Source: Actinophytocola sp044466355
GTDB lineage: Bacteria > Actinomycetota > Actinomycetes > Mycobacteriales > Pseudonocardiaceae
DNA: 64,000 nucleotides
Assembly: GCF_044466355.1 (NCBI RefSeq)
Contig: NZ_JBITMQ010000003.1
Span: 372,001-436,000 of the forward strand
Direction: 5' to 3'
The first letter of the stretch is position 1. Each line of letters opens with the position of its first letter. Below, one piece after another: positions 59,602-64,000 of the stretch. The notes beneath the pieces were generated by a model. That model had not been told where the DNA came from. It did not search any database and saw only the letters and a program-made list of their open reading frames with translations. Made by a program: the position numbers and the translations under genes.

Positions 59602-59749
59602 GGGCGCTCTGTACCCGCCCACACCCCGCGCCAAACCGTGTCACAGTCCGTTTCGGTGTGGCGCGCGGGGGTGGGCGTGACGTTCCCCGCACCGCTCGCG
59701 GTCCCCGTCGAGTTGTCGGATTTGCGAGGTGAGCGTGGATGTTCGGCGG

Positions 59750-62044
59750 TCACAGGCTGTAGGTACGGGCCACTGCAGTCACCCCACCGTCCTCTCGTGT
59801 GCTGTGGGTTGTCGTGCTGGGACGCGGCGTGGTCTCGGGCAGGCCCGGGGTTTCGTCGATGGCGGTCAGCCGCACGCGCTCGCCCGTGGTTTCGACGGTG
59901 ATCGTCGCGCCGTCAGCCGGGAGGTCCCGAAGACGGATCTCGGAGGGCCACGTGTTCTTGCGGGTGCCCGTGACCGTCGTGGACACCGGTGGCTCGCCGG
60001 CGATCTGTGCCGTCGCCTTCGTGATGGGTGTGTCCAGCCGCAGGGTGACCGACGGGGCGTCGCGCGTGGAGCGGACCGTGAAGGTGATCGTCGTGCCGGT
60101 CCTGCTCACCGCGGTGACGTCCGGGCCGGTGGCCTCGATCGCCAGGGCTGACCCGGTCCACAGTGTGCCTCGCCGGTAGCCCGGGGGCAGGGCGTCGGTG
60201 TTCTGGCTGTCGACGTGCTCCGACGTCCATTCGCCCGGTGCCTCGTCCGCGCTCACCCAGCTGGCCTCGCCGGTGTCCGCGTTCAGTACGTACGCCAGGT
60301 GTGTCGGCGCCGGATGCCCCGCGTCCGGGCTGTCGATCGCCAGGCCCGCCGCCACCAGGGCCACGCTCGCCAGCAGCGCTGTGGCCGGAACGGTCGCGAT
60401 CAGGCGCCTCGACGGTGCCGCCGGCAGCAGGAGTGCCACCGCCGGCAGCAGGAGCAGGGCGAACAGGACCGCGAACACCCCGCCCACGCCGGCCAGCGAC
60501 AAGCCCACCGCACCGAACACCATGTAGGCGAAGTACGGCAGCACGGCACTGCCCACCACCAGACCCGCGGCCAGCGCCCCCACGGACCACGACGGCCGCT
60601 TCACCAGCAGCGCGACGACGGCCCCCAGAGCGGCCATCAACGCGGGCGCGGTGAAGAGGAACGACGCTCCCGGTGCGTACGCGGCGCACACGACACCGAG
60701 CAGCACGTGCCACGTCAGGCCGCCGATCACCAGCGCCACCGCGCCCAGGCGACGGCGCAGCAGCAGGTACCACGCCAGCAGCGCCGCGACGCCCGCCACG
60801 ATCACCGCCACGTTCACCGCCGTCGGCCGGTGCAGCAGCCCGCCACCGGACTCATAGGACGGTCGGGCCCACGTCAGCACGCGCCACACCAGCTGGCCCA
60901 GCGCGAACGCCACCACCAGCGGCACCGCGACCGACACCGCGCTCACCGCGACCCTGCCGACGGTCGTCAGCCCGCGCCTTCTCGCCAGCCACGTCAGCAG
61001 TCCGAGGACCGCCAACGCCACCACCGCGAGCGGCCACACCAACCCGTTGGGGTAGCTGATCTTCAGGCCCAGCACGTCGAAGTACGTGTCGTCGTGGTCG
61101 GCCGTGAGCGTGCGACGCAGGTCGGTGTCGCCCAGGGCCTGCGCGAGCGCCAGCATGTTCTCGCCGTGGTGCTGCAGGCTGCCCCGGTCCAGGTTGGCGA
61201 TCGAGTCGCCCGCCGTGTGGTACTTGGCCCCGCCTTCGATGTAGGCGAAGTTCATGCCACTGAACCCGGCGTCGGCGAGCACCGAGAAGTCGGTGTCGTT
61301 CGGCAGCAGCCGGTACACCTCGACCATCGACGAGTCGCCCCTCGGGTGCGGAACGGTGTCGTTGAACAGCTCCACGAGCCCCGCGTTGTTCCGCGATGTC
61401 TCGAACATCAGCGACGGACCGCCGACCCCACGTGCCTCGAAGTTCAGCACCACACCGCCGCGGCCGCCCAGCGGGTGCTCCCGCACGAACGCCTCGGCGC
61501 CCAGCAGACCGTTCTCCTCGCCGTCGGTGATCAGCAGCACGAGGTCGTTGCGCAACCGGTCACCGGTGCGCAGCGCCCGCACCGTCTCGAGCATGGCGGC
61601 CACCGCCGCGCCGTCGTCCGACGCGCCCGGCCCCATCGCCGCCGAGTCGTGGTGCGCGGCCAGCACGACCGTGCCCGAGGAGTCGGTGCCCGGCAACGTC
61701 GCCACGATGTTGTCGACCCGGCCGAACGTCGCCAGTCCGCTGGACGCGCGGACACCCACCGCCTGCTGCACGGTCACCGAAAGGCCCGCCGCGCGTAACT
61801 CGTCCGCCAGGTAGCGCTCGGCGCGTGCGCTCGCGGCGCTGCCCTGTGGGCGTGGTTCGCGCGCGAACTGCTCCAGGTGCCGCATCGCCCGCTCGGCGCT
61901 GAACGTCGACGATGGCGCCGATGCCGGCGCGGGCGAGATGCCGCCCTGGAGCAGCGCGGTGCCGGTGATCACTCCTGCCACCACCAGGAGGAGCACCAGG
62001 CCCGCCAGGACGCGACGGGGTGAGTCGGGGAGGTTGATGTTCAC
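59750..62044 (-). CDS. M28 peptidase with C-terminal membrane region
   Basis: A 764-residue membrane protein like the Fxna/ERMP1 group of M28 metallopeptidases. After an N-terminal membrane helix (~10-30), the M28 domain (~45-330) has the expected metal sites: AAHHDSAAMG, GASDDGAAVAA, ITDGEENGLLGAE and YHTAGDS. Eight or so membrane helices (~345-600) and a ~150-residue soluble C-terminal domain follow. Codon 83 (61796-61798) is TTA, so expression may depend on the bldA tRNA. GTG 62044 is the likely start. Confidence 0.8.
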   Translation of the reverse strand: MNINLPDSPRRVLAGLVLLLVVAGVITGTALLQGGISPAPASAPSSTFSAERAMRHLEQFAREPRPQGSAASARAERYLADELRAAGLSVTVQQAVGVRASSGLATFGRVDNIVATLPGTDSSGTVVLAAHHDSAAMGPGASDDGAAVAAMLETVRALRTGDRLRNDLVLLITDGEENGLLGAEAFVREHPLGGRGGVVLNFEARGVGGPSLMFETSRNNAGLVELFNDTVPHPRGDSSMVEVYRLLPNDTDFSVLADAGFSGMNFAYIEGGAKYHTAGDSIANLDRGSLQHHGENMLALAQALGDTDLRRTLTADHDDTYFDVLGLKISYPNGLVWPLAVVALAVLGLLTWLARRRGLTTVGRVAVSAVSVAVPLVVAFALGQLVWRVLTWARPSYESGGGLLHRPTAVNVAVIVAGVAALLAWYLLLRRRLGAVALVIGGLTWHVLLGVVCAAYAPGASFLFTAPALMAALGAVVALLVKRPSWSVGALAAGLVVGSAVLPYFAYMVFGAVGLSLAGVGGVFAVLFALLLLPAVALLLPAAPSRRLIATVPATALLASVALVAAGLAIDSPDAGHPAPTHLAYVLNADTGEASWVSADEAPGEWTSEHVDSQNTDALPPGYRRGTLWTGSALAIEATGPDVTAVSRTGTTITFTVRSTRDAPSVTLRLDTPITKATAQIAGEPPVSTTVTGTRKNTWPSEIRLRDLPADGATITVETTGERVRLTAIDETPGLPETTPRPSTTTHSTREDGGVTAVARTYSL

Positions 62045-62102
62045 GGACGCGACGGTATGCGGCGGCGGAGCCGACCGAAATGATGTTGACCACAAGGTTT
62101 TG

Positions 62103-62138
62103 CTGTGGAGATCCACAGTTTGTCGACTGTGGAGATCC
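62103..62138. repeat. Iterated CTGTGGA inverted/direct repeat
   Basis: CTGTGGA (62103-62109), TCCACAG (62112-62118) and CTGTGGA (62127-62133) give two overlapping inverted repeats. CTGTGGAGATCC also occurs twice as a 12-bp direct repeat, 24 bp apart. Lies upstream of the M28 gene and directly after the M20 stop, so it could be an operator or a terminator. Confidence 0.5.
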
Positions 62139-63308
62139 TCAATCGGCCAGTACCGCGGGCAGCGACGTGAAGAACTCGGCGGCCCGCTCCAGCGCGAGCA
62201 CGTCGACGCGCTCGTCCGTCTGGTGCGCGAGGTTCGGGTCGCCCGGGCCGCACAGGAGGGTGGGTACTCCGGTGGCTGGTTGCAGGATGGAACCGTCCGA
62301 GAAGTAGCTCACGCCACGGACCGCGGCGGGCCGGCCCAGCACGGTGTCGAGCACTCCGGTGGCGGCCCGCACGAGGGGTTCGTCGAGGGACGTGCCGACG
62401 GCCGGGTAGTCACCCGTGACCGTCATGCGCGCCCGGAAGCCCGCATGGGTGGCGCCGAGTTCGTCGAGCAGTCGCTCGACGCGGGCCACCAGGGCCGGGT
62501 GTTCGATGCCGGGCACCGTCCGCACGTCCACGCGGGCGGTGCACTGGTCGGGAACGATGTTCACGACCGAGCCGCCTTCGATCGTGCCGACGTTGAGCGT
62601 GGCGCCGCCGAGCAGCGTGTGCGCCGGCAGTTCGGCGTCGAGCGTGCCCAGGCGTGCCAGCAGGCACATCATGTGCGTGATGGCGTTGACGCCCTGGTCG
62701 GGCATGGCGCCGTGCGCGGCCCGGCCATACGTCGTGAACTCCAGGAACAGCGCCCCCTTGTGGGCGACCACGAGGTCCAGGTCCGTCGGTTCGGCGATCA
62801 CCAGGTTCGCGACGCCCGCCATCGCACCGGCGTCCAGAGCGGCGCGTGCGCCCGCGCAGTCGACCTCTTCGCCAACGGTGCCGAGGAAGTGCACGTCTCC
62901 GGGCAGTGCCGCGCCCGCACGGGCGAGGGTGGCCATGCCGACGATCATGGCGGCGAGGCCGCCCTTCATGTCGACGGCTCCGCGGCCCCACAGCACGCCG
63001 TCGTCGTCCACCTCCGCGGCGTGGGGCGGCCGGGTCCATGGCGAGGAGCCCAGCGGCACGGTGTCGAAGTGCCCGCAGTACATGAGCGGAGCCCGTGCAC
63101 CCGTGCCCGGGAGCACCAGGTGCAGGTTGGCGCGGCCGTCGTCGAGAGGGGACAGGTGCCCGTCGAGCCCGAAGCGTTTTCCGTACGCCAGAGCCACTTC
63201 CGCGGCCGCCAGTTCGTTGCCCGGCGGGTTCACCGTGTCCACCCGGAGGAGCTCACGCGTGAGTTCGAGTACTTCGCGACGGTCCGGTGAGATCAGCACG
63301 TACCCCAC
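62139..63308 (-). CDS. M20-family metallopeptidase
   Basis: A 389-residue M20 (ArgE/DapE/carboxypeptidase G2-like) hydrolase. Metal and catalytic motifs are intact: MYCGHFDTVPLG, GRGAVDMKGGLAAMI, GTVGEEVDCAG and AEPTDLD. A dimerisation domain (~180-290) is inserted. Could be an N-deacylase or dipeptidase; substrate unknown. GTG start. Divergent from the MocR regulator over a perfect palindrome, so it may be controlled by it. Confidence 0.85.
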   Translation of the reverse strand: MGYVLISPDRREVLELTRELLRVDTVNPPGNELAAAEVALAYGKRFGLDGHLSPLDDGRANLHLVLPGTGARAPLMYCGHFDTVPLGSSPWTRPPHAAEVDDDGVLWGRGAVDMKGGLAAMIVGMATLARAGAALPGDVHFLGTVGEEVDCAGARAALDAGAMAGVANLVIAEPTDLDLVVAHKGALFLEFTTYGRAAHGAMPDQGVNAITHMMCLLARLGTLDAELPAHTLLGGATLNVGTIEGGSVVNIVPDQCTARVDVRTVPGIEHPALVARVERLLDELGATHAGFRARMTVTGDYPAVGTSLDEPLVRAATGVLDTVLGRPAAVRGVSYFSDGSILQPATGVPTLLCGPGDPNLAHQTDERVDVLALERAAEFFTSLPAVLAD

Positions 63309-63315
63309 TGTGACA

Positions 63316-63345
63316 AACTTGGCTGGCTCTGAACACAGCCAAGTT
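63316..63345. promoter_or_regulatory. 10-10-10 palindrome between M20 and MocR genes
   Basis: AACTTGGCTG (63316-63325) and CAGCCAAGTT (63336-63345) are perfect inverted arms around a 10-bp spacer. They begin 7 bp upstream of the M20 gene start and end 15 bp before the MocR ATG, ideal for autoregulation and control of the M20 gene. Confidence 0.7.
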
Positions 63346-63360
63346 GGAGGTGTTGGCCGG

Positions 63361-64000
63361 ATGGGCCCGGACCGGCTGGCGACGCTGCTGGAGCCGTGGC
63401 TGGGCAGTGGTGTTCCCGTCTACGTCGCCGTTTCCGCCGGGGTCCGCGGCCTCGCACTCGACGGCCGGCTGCCGGTCGGCACGCGGCTGCCGTCGGAGCG
63501 CGCCCTGGCCGCGGCCCTGAACGTGAACCGGACGACGGTGAGCGCCGCGTACAACGTCCTGCGGCAGGAGCGCTACCTGCGCAGCGCGCACGGCGCGGGC
63601 AGCCGGATCAGCCTGCCGACGACACCCGCCCAACGACCGGACAGCCGGCCGGGAGAACCTCGCGAGGTCCTCGATCTCACGGTGGCCGCACTGCCCGCGC
63701 CCGGCCAACTGCCCGGCGCGGCGCGGGCGGCCGCGGCGGACCTCTCGGCGCAGCTCGCCGGCCACGGTCTGCACCCGTTCGGCCTGCCCGCGCTGAGAGC
63801 GGCGGTGGCCAGGCACCTCACCGGCCGGGGCCTCGCGACCGACGCCGAGCAGATCCTCGTGACCAGCGGTGTCCTGCAGGGCTGGAACCTCCTGCTGCGC
63901 GCGCTGAGCCGCCCAGGTGCTCCGGTGCTGGTGGAACAACCCACGTACCCGGCCGTTCTCGACGCCGTGCGCGCCCACCACCTGCACCCGGTCGCCCTCC
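63361..64000 (+). CDS. MocR-type GntR/aminotransferase regulator (5' part)
   Basis: The first 213 codons of a MocR/PdxR-class regulator, cut by the window edge. It has an N-terminal GntR winged helix (~15-80, LPVGTRLPSERALAAALNVN, NRTTVSAAYNVLRQERYLRS) and the start of a fold-type I aminotransferase domain (~100 on, HPFGLPALRAAVARHLTGRG, ILVTSGVLQGWNLLLRAL, VEQPTYPAVLDAVRA) that would bind PLP. GGAGG lies 9 bp before the ATG. Likely regulates itself and the divergent M20 gene. Confidence 0.85.
   Translation, partial: MGPDRLATLLEPWLGSGVPVYVAVSAGVRGLALDGRLPVGTRLPSERALAAALNVNRTTVSAAYNVLRQERYLRSAHGAGSRISLPTTPAQRPDSRPGEPREVLDLTVAALPAPGQLPGAARAAAADLSAQLAGHGLHPFGLPALRAAVARHLTGRGLATDAEQILVTSGVLQGWNLLLRALSRPGAPVLVEQPTYPAVLDAVRAHHLHPVAL

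Noticed and set aside
1..64000. Mobile elements, tRNA or rRNA genes, and prophage signs
   Set aside because: No transposase, integrase, tRNA-like cloverleaf or rRNA sequence was recognised on either strand.

Overview
The window is high-GC (roughly 70%) actinobacterial DNA with GTG and TTG starts, frequent ATGA/GTGA start-stop overlaps and actinobacteria-specific families: a roadblock/DUF742/GTPase conservon, DUF2568, DUF574 methyltransferase, maleylpyruvate isomerase-like protein and a rare-TTA codon pattern. The mix suggests a filamentous member of the Pseudonocardiales (Lentzea, Saccharothrix or Kibdelosporangium-like). That placement is inference from gene content. I see no rRNA, tRNA, CRISPR array, transposase or integrase.

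Left part (1-10.7 kb). After the 3' end of a GntR/FCD regulator comes a tight run of five co-directional genes for secreted proteins. Each has a different catalytic N-terminus (GH172, M23 peptidase, lysozyme-like, SLT-like plus amidase, GH43-like) and the same C-terminal six-repeat FG-GAP/VCBS-type module. Three attack peptidoglycan and two are glycosidases of kinds that act on arabinans. Together they look like a matched kit for dismantling an arabinogalactan-peptidoglycan wall, and this is the most interesting system in the window.

10.8-25.9 kb. An MFS transporter, DUF2568 and NYN-domain genes precede a translationally coupled protocatechuate operon (pcaH-G-F-I-J). An IclR regulator is divergent from it, followed by pobA and a FUSC-type aromatic-acid exporter. 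The middle-pathway genes pcaB, pcaC and pcaD are absent here. Next come a MarR regulator with two operator copies facing a DinB/maleylpyruvate isomerase-like gene, a TPR protein, hydrolases, an MFS exporter, and an HxlR regulator fused to a peroxiredoxin domain.

25.9-37.3 kb. This is a redox and envelope island: secreted and anchored small proteins, a DUF6529 membrane protein coupled to a tandem Rieske protein, and an ECF sigma/anti-sigma pair. A promoter-led operon follows with a small lipoprotein, a DUF4142 protein, a ferric-reductase-type heme membrane protein fused to a 3Fe-4S ferredoxin, and a ferredoxin reductase with a long tail of 84-bp repeats. A strong terminator and an acyl-CoA dehydrogenase end the region.

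37.3-64 kb. A five-gene conservon (kinase, roadblock, DUF742, GTPase, GAF) is followed by a DnaJ-NERD membrane protein, DUF427, an alpha/beta hydrolase, DUF4230, and a 415-bp non-coding stretch with a large inverted repeat. After these come a YncE-like propeller, PucR regulator, large TPR membrane protein, secreted FAD oxidoreductase, a frameshifted SDR beside an XRE/MmyB-like regulator, acyl-CoA ligase, a frameshifted MFS gene, DUF574 methyltransferase, receptor Ser/Thr kinase, and M28 and M20 peptidases. A MocR regulator truncated by the window edge ends the sequence.
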